Positions 1-9,342 are shown, numbered from the stretch's first letter. The stretch is 64,000 bases of DNA from Microcoleus vaginatus_C (GCA_040004035.1 JAMPLN010000007.1); one strand, 5' to 3'. Numbers and translations: made by a program. Notes: a model not told the origin generated them from the letters alone.

Positions 1-156
1 TGGACTGGACGATTTCGATTAATATCAAGTGCGATCGCTATAACTATAATATTCGGGCGGGTCGGGTTTACCAATGTCTGCACTACTTTTGGAGATTTCG
101 GTCAACCCCTCCCTAGAGGAATATTGATGTTTGTAATCATGGAATGAGTATAAATC

Positions 157-258
157 AATACGCTTGGGTTAGCGCTTTCAGACAAATTTCATTTCACGTA
201 TTTATGAGAGTTCCCGACTTGTGAAAGGAAATCAGATTATTCTTATCCCAAGCGTATT
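157..258. repeat. Inverted repeat, 12-bp arms
   Basis: The arms AATACGCTTGGG (157-168) and CCCAAGCGTATT (247-258) are perfect reverse complements about 78 bases apart. The first 346 bases contain no gene that I can support. This may be the relic of a small palindromic element. Confidence 0.5.
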
Positions 259-295
259 GGAGTATAAATTATGTGCGCTTGCGTTCATAAAATAA

Positions 296-316
296 GGACA
301 CAACAATGTTGTGTCC
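296..316. terminator. Palindrome, probable terminator of the RTX lipase gene
   Basis: GGACACAACA and TGTTGTGTCC are separated by one base. The hairpin lies 31 bases past the stop of the minus-strand lipase gene, and on that strand it is followed by a T-rich stretch (TTATTTT). The same architecture recurs at 13229-13249, so it may also belong to a dispersed palindrome family. Confidence 0.55.
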
Positions 317-346
317 CTACCGAATATCTGTATTGCCAGCCGCCAA

Positions 347-1705
347 CTAAATCGCAATAAAATCGCTAGCTGTTAGCGGACTACTTGGAATGCCAGGAAT
401 ACTGGCAAGAACTTCGCCATTACGGGCCAGTTCAATCGTCGTTATAAAATCGCCTGGAGTAACTCTCACTTGGTTGAAGGTCAAACCTCCGCTCAAACCG
501 ATTAAATCTTGACCCTTTTGAAAGTCTACAAGCGTATCTGTACCGGCACCTGCTCCTAACACGAATACGTCGCGTCCAGCGCCACCAATTAAGAGATCCG
601 CACCCATTGCGCCAATGAGTGTATCGTCTCCTTCTCCACCGCTCAAATTGTCATCCCCTTTGCCGCCTAATAGCAGGTCGTTGCCGTTGCCACCGCTGAT
701 AATATCGTTGCCTTTGTTGCCGCTGAGAGTGTCGTTTCCCCCATTGCCAGTGATAATATCGTTCCCTCCAAAACCTGATGCTGTATTGTTGGTATCGTCG
801 CCGACTAAATTATTAATTTGGGATGGATCTAGAGCAGTTTGCATTGCTGCAACGTTTGCTAAAAATGAGGCTCCCGGAGTGGTTCTTAATTGCTCTAAAC
901 TGCTGCGCGATTCCAGCGAGGTTGCCAAGTCGGGCAGTGCAAAGTCTAAGCCAGCTAACAGCTCTAAATAATCGGAATCTGTGAAAGTGAAATCAGGGCG
1001 GCTCAACTCGTCTACAGAGATTTCTTTCTGAGTCAAGCCGGGAGGTGGAGAAGTTAACAAACCGCTTTGCGTGTGCTTGTCCAAGACAAGTAGCGGGTTG
1101 ATAACCGGGTTAGTAAATGTTTGAAGAACTACTTTTCCGGGGAGAAAAGCTTCTCCTCCCAAACTAACAAAATCGCCCTCAACTACGTAGTGAGTTACAT
1201 TTTTTCCGGCACCGACTTTCTGCTTAAATGAATTGACTGTACTTTGAGCAACTCCGGGAGAATTGAAGGTGACAACATCTCCGATCGCAGATGTGAATTC
1301 AGTGGCGGCTAGTTGCGTTATGGCGCCGCCCAAGCTGTGTCCCAGAAGGTCTGGTGGCAAGCGGCTGGGGTTTTTGGTTGTATCTTGACTGATTTGGGTC
1401 AGCCAATTTCCTAATGCTTGTTTGTTGGCTTCAAATTGGTTGAAACCGGTGCCGCGCGGGTCTCCGTTAGCAAGATCATCTACGGGCGAGTCGGTGCCGC
1501 GAAATACTAAAACGGGCGGTTTGTCTGAGGTGGTGGAAATTAAGCCGATCGCGTGAAATCCAGTTCCGGGATCGTCAAAGGTGCGATCGATTTGATAGCC
1601 AGCAGCACTCAAGCCTGTTTGAACTAAAGTTTGAAACTCGGGATTGTCATCTATGTAAGCAATTTGCTTGGCTATAGTTTCGTAAGCGGCGGGGGAGGAG
1701 GGCAT
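347..1705 (-). CDS. Secreted class 3 lipase-like hydrolase with C-terminal RTX repeats
   Basis: The first 220 residues look like a lipase class 3 alpha/beta hydrolase. A VFRGTD oxyanion segment lies near residue 68, the nucleophile elbow is GHSLGG with Ser124, and Asp178 and His211 are the likely remaining triad members. From about residue 305 to 385 there are tandem GGxGxDxLx nonapeptides, which are known to bind calcium and to mark substrates of type I secretion; there is no N-terminal signal peptide. A SD-like AGGAAA lies just upstream of the ATG. The product is probably an exported lipase or esterase. No ABC/HlyD/TolC secretion genes are nearby. It is a paralogue of the next gene in the same orientation. 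The exact substrate cannot be read from the sequence. Confidence 0.85.
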   Translation of the reverse strand: MPSSPAAYETIAKQIAYIDDNPEFQTLVQTGLSAAGYQIDRTFDDPGTGFHAIGLISTTSDKPPVLVFRGTDSPVDDLANGDPRGTGFNQFEANKQALGNWLTQISQDTTKNPSRLPPDLLGHSLGGAITQLAATEFTSAIGDVVTFNSPGVAQSTVNSFKQKVGAGKNVTHYVVEGDFVSLGGEAFLPGKVVLQTFTNPVINPLLVLDKHTQSGLLTSPPPGLTQKEISVDELSRPDFTFTDSDYLELLAGLDFALPDLATSLESRSSLEQLRTTPGASFLANVAAMQTALDPSQINNLVGDDTNNTASGFGGNDIITGNGGNDTLSGNKGNDIISGGNGNDLLLGGKGDDNLSGGEGDDTLIGAMGADLLIGGAGRDVFVLGAGAGTDTLVDFQKGQDLIGLSGGLTFNQVRVTPGDFITTIELARNGEVLASIPGIPSSPLTASDFIAI

Positions 1706-1919
1706 ATTTTTTTATTTCCTGTCGTTTGAGGGGGAATTAGTTTTTAAGCTACTTAACTAAGTTTACTATAAACTTCGTTTATTGACCATATTAATTGGTC
1801 ATTTTTATGGGCTTTTTAGGGGCAAATTGATAGAAATTTTTTAATACAAAAAACACTCTCGCTACAAAACCCATGCAGGTTTTGCGCCACCAAAAATACA
1901 AATTTTGAGCACCCTAAAG

Positions 1920-3281
1920 CTATACAAAATCTACCCGCGTAATATCGCTGGCAACTACGCCTCTGAGAGTAGCAAGAATTTCCCCAGTAATCGGGATAGT
2001 AATTAAAGCTCCGTCAACACCTTGGGTTACTATAACTTGAGGAAAAGTTAGACCCCTCGACAGTGTAATTAAATCTTCACTATCTTGAAAATCTAAAATC
2101 ACATCTGCTCCGCCGCCGGATTCCAATACAAAGCGATCGCGCCCCGCACCACCAATTAAAAAATCGTTGCCAAACTCGCCGGAAACCAAATCATTTCCGT
2201 CGCCACCCTCCAAATAATCGTTATCTCTGCCGCCGTACAAGAAATCGTCGCCATCACCACCGATGATGCTGTCATTACCTCGATTGCCTCTGAGAGTATC
2301 GTTACCGCCGTTGCCGATAACTGTATCCTCTCCAGGACCGCCGGTAGCAGTATTGTTCCGAGCGTCGCCTGATAAATAATTCGGTTGCAAGGGAGCTAAA
2401 CCGTACTGCATTTGTCTGATTAACTGCACAAAAGAAAATTCTGGTGTTGTTCTCAAACTCTCTGCACCGCCTCTGGTTCTGATCGCGACTGACACATTGG
2501 GCAGGGCGAAATTCATCGCAGCGATAAACTCGTTAAAATCTGAGTCGTTGTTATAAGTAAATTCGGGACTGTTTAATTGTTCTACGGAAATTTGCCTCTG
2601 CAAAAAATCCACGGGCGGAGTAGTTAACAAATTTTCAGTTCGATGTTTTGCCAAAACAGTTAACGGATTAATACTCGGATCTGTAAAACTTTGGATAAAT
2701 ACTTTACCTGGGATAAATGCTTCCCCAAACAAGCTGACTACATCTCCGCTGACAATGTAGTGAGTGACATTTTTGTTGCCTGCCCTGCTGAGATTTCTCC
2801 GAAAACTGGTGAATGTACTCGCTGACACTCCCGGAGAGTTGAAAGTAAAGATATCGCCGGTCAGAGATGTGTATTCGGTTGCTACAATTTGAGCGACTGC
2901 TCCGCCCCAACTGTGTCCGATGACATCGGGCAATAATTGGTTGGGGTTTTTACCAGTATTTTGACCGATTTCTGTGAGCCAATTTTTGATATTATCTTTG
3001 TTCTTTTCAAATTCCGGTAAACCAATGTCCCGCGAGTCGGAAAAAATAGCGTCGCCGTCGATGAAGTCTGTACCTTTAAATACGAGGGCGGGCGGATTTT
3101 CGGGATTGGATGAACCGAACCCGATCGCATAAAAGTTTGTTTCGGGGTCGTCGAATATGCGATCAATATAGTAGCCATTAGTATCTAGGAAACTCGAAAC
3201 TTCATTTTGCGCGCTCGGCTTTTGATTCAAAAAAACAATTGATTTAGCCAGAGCTTCATAAACAGCAGGCGAGGCACTCAT
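1920..3281 (-). CDS. Second RTX lipase-like hydrolase, paralogue of the preceding gene
   Basis: Counted from the ATG at 3281 the protein has 453 residues and aligns along its whole length with its neighbour: GHSWGG with Ser124, probable Asp180 and His213, and RTX glycine/aspartate repeats from about residue 310 to 385. The frame stays open to 3380, but the extra 33 residues are Cys/Tyr/His-rich and unlike the paralogue, whose start (MPSSPAAYE) matches MSASPAVYE here, so 3281 is chosen. The pair most likely arose by tandem duplication followed by considerable divergence. It is likely exported by a type I system through the RTX tail. Function is predicted from family only. Confidence 0.84.
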   Translation of the reverse strand: MSASPAVYEALAKSIVFLNQKPSAQNEVSSFLDTNGYYIDRIFDDPETNFYAIGFGSSNPENPPALVFKGTDFIDGDAIFSDSRDIGLPEFEKNKDNIKNWLTEIGQNTGKNPNQLLPDVIGHSWGGAVAQIVATEYTSLTGDIFTFNSPGVSASTFTSFRRNLSRAGNKNVTHYIVSGDVVSLFGEAFIPGKVFIQSFTDPSINPLTVLAKHRTENLLTTPPVDFLQRQISVEQLNSPEFTYNNDSDFNEFIAAMNFALPNVSVAIRTRGGAESLRTTPEFSFVQLIRQMQYGLAPLQPNYLSGDARNNTATGGPGEDTVIGNGGNDTLRGNRGNDSIIGGDGDDFLYGGRDNDYLEGGDGNDLVSGEFGNDFLIGGAGRDRFVLESGGGADVILDFQDSEDLITLSRGLTFPQVIVTQGVDGALITIPITGEILATLRGVVASDITRVDFV

Positions 3282-3417
3282 AATATTATATTTTCTGTTT
3301 GTTGGTATTTGCGATCGCTCTCTTGTTGAGCTAATTGTCCAATGGTAGCAATTATAGCTGACAAGATTTGTATGGTACACTTGATAATATCAACTCAAGA
3401 ATTAAGTTTTTGCGGTT

Positions 3418-3621
3418 ATGGGTATCATTCGTCAATACATTGCTCCATTGATAGCGGTATTAGTATTTTTCGCGGCTCTGGTAGCAGTCAGTGCTCGCAT
3501 CTTTTTGCCTGGTGACATGGCTGCTCCGGCACCGATTGAGGAAGCGATCCCCCAAAAGCAAGCGGCAGTAGTCAATCCAATTTTCTTGGGGCTAAATGAT
3601 GCGGCTCTCCGTGTCCGCTGA
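3418..3621 (+). CDS. Small single-pass membrane protein
   Basis: The 67-residue protein has one strongly hydrophobic segment (about residues 8-27, rich in Ala, Val, Ile and Phe) followed by a Pro/Ala-rich tail. I do not recognise the family. It runs directly into the acetyltransferase gene, overlapping its longest possible reading by 26 bases, so the two are probably cotranscribed. The upstream region is divergent from the second RTX lipase. Confidence 0.55.
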   Translation: MGIIRQYIAPLIAVLVFFAALVAVSARIFLPGDMAAPAPIEEAIPQKQAAVVNPIFLGLNDAALRVR

Positions 3622-3625
3622 GCTG

Positions 3626-4162
3626 ATGTCTGCTCAACTAATACCGGGTTACTGGCTGCGATCGGGATCGGGACTCGATCGGGCAAAACTGGTAAAGTTT
3701 ATGCACCGGACATATCGAGAGCTTTACCCCGATCGGGAATTGGGACATTTGGCTCAAACTGTCGAGCAGTATTTTTCTAACCAGACGCCGGTTTGGTGGG
3801 TAGAGTGCCAGAAAAACAGCCAAGAAGAGGCAGAAATTTTGCCAATGCTTCCCTCGCAGCATCTCAATCCCCAATCTCAAGCCCAAAATCTGACATCGGT
3901 TGTCGGATGTTTGTGGTTGGGAAATGCGATCGACCAAAGCACAGGAACCCGCCACGCTCACATTTTTTTGGTGTACGTAGCACCGGAACACCGCCGTCTG
4001 GGGATCGGTGCAGCTTTAGTTATTCATGCTGAAAACTGGGCGCGGGAAAGGGGCGACGGGCAAATTGGTTTGCAAGTTTTTCTGAGCAATCAGCCTGCTA
4101 TGAATCTGTATCAAAAATTAGGCTATCAGAGCCATTCCGTCTGGATGCTCAAATCCCTTTGA
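3626..4162 (+). CDS. GNAT family N-acetyltransferase
   Basis: The C-terminal half has the GNAT fold signature: a long strand (HIFLVYVAPEHRRLGIGAALV) carrying the acetyl-CoA binding R/Q-x-x-G-x-G/A motif as RRLGIG, then NQPAMNLYQKLGYQ, the usual beta-bulge and final helix. It transfers an acetyl group from acetyl-CoA to an unknown amine. The frame is open from an ATG at 3596 preceded by GGGG, but the segment MSAQLIPGYWLRSGS at 3626 resembles the start usual in cyanobacterial relatives, so I place the start there with moderate certainty. It lies just downstream of the small membrane protein gene and is probably translated with it. Confidence 0.82.
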   Translation: MSAQLIPGYWLRSGSGLDRAKLVKFMHRTYRELYPDRELGHLAQTVEQYFSNQTPVWWVECQKNSQEEAEILPMLPSQHLNPQSQAQNLTSVVGCLWLGNAIDQSTGTRHAHIFLVYVAPEHRRLGIGAALVIHAENWARERGDGQIGLQVFLSNQPAMNLYQKLGYQSHSVWMLKSL

Positions 4163-4280
4163 AATATAAATTCTACTGGTTTGGAATCAGGGCTAAAGTC
4201 CTGATTCATCCAAATAATGAGGACTGAATTCCTCAACTACAAACTTAAGTAACAGCAGAGATATTCCTTTGTAGTAACTC

Positions 4281-4397
4281 ATATGTTGCACCATTCTCAA
4301 TTAGCCTTTTATGAACAGGCTTTCCGGCCTGTCCCACAAAAGATAAATTTTATTGTGGAACAGGCCGGAAAGCCTGTTGCTGACAATGGTGCAATAT
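4281..4397. repeat. Nested palindromic element, copy 1 of 3
   Basis: The inner arms (4314-4339 and 4353-4378) match at 25 of 26 positions and contain AACAGGCTTTCCGGCCTG. The outer arms TTGCACCATT (4286-4295) and AATGGTGCAA (4385-4394) close the structure. Related elements lie at 33886-34003 and 58932-59018. The gap between the acetyltransferase and HEAT genes (4163-4501) holds nothing else except a heptad-like GACTGCT stretch near 4436. Confidence 0.75.
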
Positions 4398-4501
4398 CTC
4401 AGTAGTAAGGTACTGCGCGCGCACCCTACAATTATTGACTGCTGGCTGCTGACTGCTGAGTGAGTTGCTTAGGAGCATCCTCTGTACGGTAAAGTTTTTT
4501 T

Positions 4502-5248
4502 ATGAACAATAACGACTACTCCAACGCCCTTGATAGTGATACGGAACTGGAAAGCCCTTTGGATCAATTTGACGAATCCGAACCCCCGCTGCCAGATCCC
4601 GAGGAAATGCTGCCTTTGCTGGAATCCCCGGAACCTCAGCACCGGATGATTGCGGCGCGGGCTTTTTGCGAACTGCAGGACGATCGAGCAATTTCGCATT
4701 TAATTAATTTGTTGAGAGACGGTTGCCCCTTGGTGCGGGTAAGCGCGGCTTATGGTTTGGGGCGAAATCCGAGTCCCGATGCTGTGGAACCCCTGATTCT
4801 TCAGCTCAACCGCGATTGGAACGGTTACGTTCGCAAAGGGGTAGTTTGGGCCTTGGGAAATTGCAGGGATCAGCGCGCTTTGCCATCTTTAATTGATGCT
4901 CTGAAAACTGATATTTCGGCGGTGCGTTTGTGGGCGGCGAGTTCTCTGGGTCAAATGGCAAAAGTTGGTTACTATGTGGTGATTGCGGCGATTCCGCCGT
5001 TGATTGAAGCGCTGCGGGGAGATGCTGTGTCTGCTGTGCGAAGTAATTCCGCTTGGGCGATCGGGCAACTGGCTCGCGAATTGCCAAATAATATAGTGTA
5101 CGCTGGGGCGATCGACGGTTTGATTGAAGCTTTAGAAGAAGATGAAGATATGGGCGTGCGGGAAGATGCTAAATCTTCACTTTTGCGAGTCGGCGACCCG
5201 CGCGGATTGCAGATAATTGAAGATTTAGAAATGGAAGGACTTATGTGA
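4502..5248 (+). CDS. HEAT-repeat protein (phycobilisome lyase-like family)
   Basis: After an acidic, proline-rich N-terminus of about 45 residues the protein consists of five to six HEAT-like helical hairpins with the characteristic pattern A-x-x-LG-x-x-x-D-x-x-A-x-x-x-L (for example VRVSAAYGLGRNPSPDAVEPL, VRKGVVWALGNCRDQRALPSL, VRSNSAWAIGQL). Proteins of this size are common in cyanobacteria; some relatives (CpcE/CpcF, NblB) are chromophore lyases or phycobilisome degradation factors, while others are scaffolds of unknown role. No phycobiliprotein gene is nearby, so a lyase function is not supported by context. It is a standalone gene. Confidence 0.8.
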   Translation: MNNNDYSNALDSDTELESPLDQFDESEPPLPDPEEMLPLLESPEPQHRMIAARAFCELQDDRAISHLINLLRDGCPLVRVSAAYGLGRNPSPDAVEPLILQLNRDWNGYVRKGVVWALGNCRDQRALPSLIDALKTDISAVRLWAASSLGQMAKVGYYVVIAAIPPLIEALRGDAVSAVRSNSAWAIGQLARELPNNIVYAGAIDGLIEALEEDEDMGVREDAKSSLLRVGDPRGLQIIEDLEMEGLM

Positions 5249-5284
5249 TTTAAGCGCCCTCATTACCCATTACCATTACTAATT

Positions 5285-6187
5285 ATGCCTTTCATCAGTG
5301 CTAAAACAGATTTTGGTTTCAAAAAAATCTTTGGTTCGCCCCAGAGCAAAGACATTTTGATTAGCTTCCTCAATGCTATGCTCTATGACGCACAGCCAAC
5401 CATTGAAGACTTAGAAATTATTGACCCTTACGCCGCGCCGAGCGTTACTGGATTAAAAGACACTTACCTAGATGTTAAAGCCAAAATTACAGGCAACAAA
5501 ACTGTGATTATCGAAATGCAGGTAATAAATGTAGAAGCTTTTACTAAACGGGTAGTGTACAATGCCGCCAAAACCTACGCAACTCAACTCAGACCCAGGG
5601 AAGGCTACTCGAAATTAAATCCTCTCATTGCTTTAACAATTACTGATTTTACTCTATTTGAAAATACAGAAAAATTTCTCACTCATTTTGTCTTTAAAGA
5701 ACTCGAAGAAAACTTCGAGTATTATAACAGAGAAATCGAATTAGTCTTTGTCGAGCTCCCCAAGTTCAACAAAGAACTGGAACAAGTCGAAAACATAATT
5801 CAAAGCTGGATTTATTTTATAAAAAATGCTCCCCTCTTCGATGAAATTCCTGAAAAATTTGCATCAATTCCCGAAATTCAAACAGCTTTTTCCATCGCCA
5901 GCAGAACTAATTTAACCCTTAAGGAATTAGAGGAGTTGGAAAAGCGGGAAATGTTTTTTGAAGACCAGCGCGGTGCTATTATTAAAAGCCGCCAAGAAGG
6001 CATAATTGAGGGGGAAACAGCATTAATATTGCGTCAAATCGCGCGGCGCACTGGTGAAATTTCGCCGGAAATCCAAACTCGCATCCAGCAGTTATCTCTC
6101 GAACAATTAGATGATTTAGGAGAAATCTTGTTAGATTTTACCAGTCAAGAGGATTTGATAGCTTGGCTGGAATCCGTGTCAGCATGA
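5285..6187 (+). CDS. Rpn family recombination-promoting nuclease / putative transposase (PD-(D/E)XK)
   Basis: The N-terminus (MPFISAKTDFGFKKIFG, then SKDILISFLNAML) is typical of the Rpn/PDDEXK_2 family. The nuclease core is visible as an Asp in TYLDVKAK and the Glu of VIIEMQV around residues 60-78. The C-terminal 50 residues (from about 245) match the DUF4351 tail that often ends these proteins, with SLEQLDDLGEILLDFTSQEDL. Rpn proteins in E. coli are DNA endonucleases linked to recA-independent recombination, and they are usually mobile or accessory genes. The gene stands alone 36 bases after the HEAT gene and is not flanked by recognisable inverted repeats. Confidence 0.82.
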   Translation: MPFISAKTDFGFKKIFGSPQSKDILISFLNAMLYDAQPTIEDLEIIDPYAAPSVTGLKDTYLDVKAKITGNKTVIIEMQVINVEAFTKRVVYNAAKTYATQLRPREGYSKLNPLIALTITDFTLFENTEKFLTHFVFKELEENFEYYNREIELVFVELPKFNKELEQVENIIQSWIYFIKNAPLFDEIPEKFASIPEIQTAFSIASRTNLTLKELEELEKREMFFEDQRGAIIKSRQEGIIEGETALILRQIARRTGEISPEIQTRIQQLSLEQLDDLGEILLDFTSQEDLIAWLESVSA

Positions 6188-6298
6188 ATTTATAAATTTT
6201 TCACTTCTGATACTAAATCCGGCTTTAATACCCTCTTCATTCTTTATTCGCCGCAGGCGGACGGTGTTTGTGTAATAGTGGTTTCAACCGCCTAGTTC

Positions 6299-7072
6299 CT
6301 AATCTAATAGGTCGGGTTCCCGGCGCACAATCATGTCATAAAGCGGTTGAAAGCTAAACCATCCCATGCGGTGAGACCCTACTTGCTGCTGTGTCAAACG
6401 CGCACATTCCGGCTTGATGAGAATGGGTTTTCCTGCTGCTTCGGCCATTAACTGCGCTTGACAAGAACGTTCCATTGCAATAAACCACCAAGCTGCTTCA
6501 TCTACTGTTTGACCTACTGTTAACAGTCCGTGATTTTGTAAGATAATGGCTTTTTTCTCACCTAAAGTTTTGGCGATGCGTTTAGCTTCTTCGATTTCCA
6601 AAACCACTCCGGTGTAATCGTCAAATAAAGCTTGGTCTTCATAAAAAGAACAAGCATCTTGCGTCAGCGGGTCAAGCAGGCGGCCCAAACTCGACCAACT
6701 TTTGCCGTAGGGAGAATGAGCGTGGGCTGCTGCGATTACGTCGGGGCGGGCGCTGTGCACTTGGGAATGAATTGCAAATGCTGCTTCGTTGACGGGTTTA
6801 TTTCCTTCAACAACTTCGCCTTTGTGGTTGACTAAAATTAGGTCGCTGACTCGAATTAAACTAAAGTGCATTCCAAAAGAATTGACCCAGAAATGGTCGA
6901 GGTGTTCGGGGTCGCGGACGGTAATGTGTCCGGCAATTCCTTCGCTGAATCCGAAGCGGGCAAATAATCGAAATGCGGCGGCTAAACGTTGTTTGCGGTG
7001 GCGGCGTTCTTCTTCAATTGAGTTGAATGTTGGGGGTTGAAAAGTGACTTTGGGGATTTTTATTGCAACCAT
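6299..7072 (-). CDS. Class II aldolase/adducin family protein
   Basis: The protein of 257 residues has the aldolase II fold signatures: the substrate loop SEGIAGHITVRDPE, the zinc-binding HAHSPYGKSW, and ILQNHGLLTVG with the third His. Members include fuculose-phosphate aldolase and decarboxylating or epimerising enzymes. The N-terminal extension (FNSIEEERRHRKQRLAAAFRLFARFG) is seen in the broad class II aldolase/adducin group of bacteria, whose substrates are mostly unknown. It faces the upstream VOC gene in the same direction, with a 129-base gap. I cannot assign a substrate. Confidence 0.83.
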   Translation of the reverse strand: MVAIKIPKVTFQPPTFNSIEEERRHRKQRLAAAFRLFARFGFSEGIAGHITVRDPEHLDHFWVNSFGMHFSLIRVSDLILVNHKGEVVEGNKPVNEAAFAIHSQVHSARPDVIAAAHAHSPYGKSWSSLGRLLDPLTQDACSFYEDQALFDDYTGVVLEIEEAKRIAKTLGEKKAIILQNHGLLTVGQTVDEAAWWFIAMERSCQAQLMAEAAGKPILIKPECARLTQQQVGSHRMGWFSFQPLYDMIVRREPDLLD

Positions 7073-7201
7073 ATATTTTATTAGTGAAAAGACAGGAGGC
7101 AGAGCCTCCGAATCGGCATTCCCAGTCAGAGACTGGGAACGAGATAAATTTTGAATTGGGAAATTTGAATTGGGAACTGTGGGACCTGCATCTTGCCTGC
7201 C

Positions 7202-7873
7202 CTACTCAACTGCGATTTCGCTAAGGCGCAAACCTGCGATGTTTTTGCAGTCAAAGGTGGCGTTGTTGCCGGGGCGACGTTCTATTAATTCGAGAATTTG
7301 TCCGGCGGGGTTTTGCAGAAACCACTGGGTTAATGAGCCGGAGTTTAGAGGATGCTCTGATAGCGGTTTAAAGTTTTTATTTTGCCATATCTTAGCAGCA
7401 TTCTGCACGTTTTCAACTCGAATCGCGACGTGGTGAACTGCTTCTAATCCTCTTTCTTGCTGGAAGCGATTTGTTTGGTCGCCCGGTGCGTGGGGCGCAT
7501 CTAATACTACTAAGCCGCCCGCTGGCATTAATAAGGTCATTAAATGCAGCCACAAGTCGGAGGGAACATTAATGTTTTCCCCACAAAAGTTAATCGGGAA
7601 CAAGTCGGGGCCTTCAACTGTTTTGGCGCCGAAGGGGTAAAAAGATTTGGCGTAGTTTTCGAGTTGGGTGCGGCTAGGGAATGTGAGGACAAAGTGGTCG
7701 ATCGCAACTGGTTCGTCGTACAGGTCTGTTTCAAACGTCCAGGCTGTTAAAAATTCGGGAGTGATAAATTTGGGGTTGAATTCCAGCAAGCCATTTTTTT
7801 CGATGAAAGGTGAGTCAAGATGGCCCTCAAGGTTGCGATCGAACTTTAGGGTTTTTAGATTCAAGTTTTTCAT
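7202..7873 (-). CDS. VOC (glyoxalase-like) superfamily protein
   Basis: The chosen ATG at 7873 is preceded by GGGTGAG at good spacing; the frame could also begin at a GTG at 7882. The C-terminal half (from about residue 135) has a VOC betaalphabetabetabeta module: VHHVAIRVENVQNAAKIWQ followed by PAGQILELIERRP, giving plausible metal ligands His and Glu. The N-terminal half is a looser second module (DHFVLTFPSRTQLENYAKSF). It may be a dioxygenase, lyase or binding protein; the substrate is unknown. The 173-base gap downstream of it contains no sign of another gene, and it may be cotranscribed with the flavoprotein operon upstream only by readthrough. Confidence 0.65.
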   Translation of the reverse strand: MKNLNLKTLKFDRNLEGHLDSPFIEKNGLLEFNPKFITPEFLTAWTFETDLYDEPVAIDHFVLTFPSRTQLENYAKSFYPFGAKTVEGPDLFPINFCGENINVPSDLWLHLMTLLMPAGGLVVLDAPHAPGDQTNRFQQERGLEAVHHVAIRVENVQNAAKIWQNKNFKPLSEHPLNSGSLTQWFLQNPAGQILELIERRPGNNATFDCKNIAGLRLSEIAVE

Positions 7874-8038
7874 GTATCTCACCCGATGTTAAGTCCGCCA
7901 AACGGCGAATTTTGTCTACAAGCTGAAGTGGACACACATTTGGTGCGCCTTAATTCAAAAATAACACAAAATTTAATATAGGCGAGCCGATCGCGCGATC
8001 GCAACTCCTAAACCTTTACACAGCAAATATTCCCCAAT

Positions 8039-8066
8039 CTCAAATCTCAAATCTCAAATCTCAAAT
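8039..8066. repeat. Heptanucleotide STRR, (CTCAAAT)x4
   Basis: Four exact heptamers. The array overlaps the 3' end of the flavoprotein gene, so the repeat supplies its last codons and stop. Confidence 0.85.
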
Positions 8067-9318
8067 CGGATGGTTTGCCGATCGCGTTTCCGGCCAACCA
8101 CGCTGTAGTCCAGGCACTTTGGAAGTTGAAACCGCCCGTCACGCCGTCGATATCCAAGATTTCGCCAGCAAAGAAAAGTCCGGGACAGCGGCGGCTTTCC
8201 ATTGTCTTAAAATCGACTTCTTTGAGGTTGACACCGCCGCAGGTGACGAACTCTTCTTTAAATGCGCCTTTTCCTGCAATCTGATATTCGCCTTGAACGA
8301 GTTCTAGCAGGAGGCGATCGAGGATTTTGTTAGATAAGTCAGCCCAGCGTTTTTGCTCATCAATGCCGATCGAACTTGTCAAGCGTTCCCAGAGGCGGCG
8401 CGGCACCGGAAACGGACAACTAGAAACAATCAATCGGTGCGACAACTGCGACTTAACCGCTAGCAGTTGCTGCCGCAAAACTTCCGCATTGTACTGGGGA
8501 AGCCAATTAATCAGCACAGAAGTCTTATAATGGCGATCGTGCAAAAATCTCGCACCCCAAGCCGAAAGTTTGAGTACAGCAGGTCCGCTTAAACCCCAGT
8601 GAGTAATTAGCAAAGGCCCGCTTTGTTCTAATTTAGCTCCCGGCAATTTCACCTTAGCATTAGGAACAGAAATTCCGGCTAAATCTTTGATTCTGCTGTC
8701 GGAAATATTAAAAGTAAATAGAGAAGGAACGGGCTGTTCTACAGTATTACCTAACTCTTTTGCCCACTTATAACCCGATGGATTGCTACCTGTAGCGAGA
8801 AGCAGGCGATCGCACTTCAAACTCTCCCCCGACTTCAAATCAATTTCAAACCTAGGGGCGGTGTCCCCCTGTTCGCCCTCTGCGGTGTTGCCCGTTAATT
8901 TCTTTACTGAAACGACTGCATCGCCGGTGCGAATTTTTACGCCTGCATCCTCAGCAGCCCGGATCAAACAGTTAACAATTGTCGCCGAATCGTCTGTAAT
9001 CGGAAACATTCGCCCGTCTTCTTCTGTTTTCAACTTCACACCGTGACCGGCAAACCATTCTACAGTATCGCGGGGTTGAAATCGAGTAAAAGCACCGCGC
9101 AGAGCTTTCCCTCCTCTGGGGTAATTCTGCACTAAAACACCGGGGTCAAAACAAGCGTGAGTAACGTTGCAGCGCCCGCCGCCAGAGATGCGAACTTTTG
9201 CCAGGAGTTGCCGGCCAGCTTCTAGTAAAGTGACGCGGGCCTGCGGGTAGGTTTTGGCACAGGTAATTGCACTAAAAAAACCAGCAGCACCGCCGCCGAT
9301 AACTGTAATTTTGAGCAT
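8047..9318 (-). CDS. NAD(P)/FAD-dependent oxidoreductase, HI0933/YhiN (BaiN-like) family
   Basis: The start at 9318 gives MLKITVIGGGAAGFFSA, a Rossmann GxGxxG FAD-binding motif at the extreme N-terminus; the four residues upstream are excluded. RISGGGRCNVTH and the C-terminal FAGEILDIDGVTGGFNFQ-AWTTAW block are signatures of the HI0933-like flavoproteins, which are widespread in bacteria; BaiN of Clostridium reduces bile-acid intermediates, but the cyanobacterial role is unknown. The rubredoxin gene lies only 24 bases upstream in the same direction, so the flavoprotein is a reasonable candidate to exchange electrons with it. The last residues (LRFEI) are encoded by a heptanucleotide repeat. 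Confidence 0.87.
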   Translation of the reverse strand: MLKITVIGGGAAGFFSAITCAKTYPQARVTLLEAGRQLLAKVRISGGGRCNVTHACFDPGVLVQNYPRGGKALRGAFTRFQPRDTVEWFAGHGVKLKTEEDGRMFPITDDSATIVNCLIRAAEDAGVKIRTGDAVVSVKKLTGNTAEGEQGDTAPRFEIDLKSGESLKCDRLLLATGSNPSGYKWAKELGNTVEQPVPSLFTFNISDSRIKDLAGISVPNAKVKLPGAKLEQSGPLLITHWGLSGPAVLKLSAWGARFLHDRHYKTSVLINWLPQYNAEVLRQQLLAVKSQLSHRLIVSSCPFPVPRRLWERLTSSIGIDEQKRWADLSNKILDRLLLELVQGEYQIAGKGAFKEEFVTCGGVNLKEVDFKTMESRRCPGLFFAGEILDIDGVTGGFNFQSAWTTAWLAGNAIGKPSDLRFEI

Positions 9319-9342
9319 TCGATCGGACAAATTTTTTCTCGC

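Noticed and set aside
3282..3380. Longer start of the second RTX lipase
   Set aside because: The 33 extra residues lack homology to the paralogue, which begins at the same point as the ATG at 3281.
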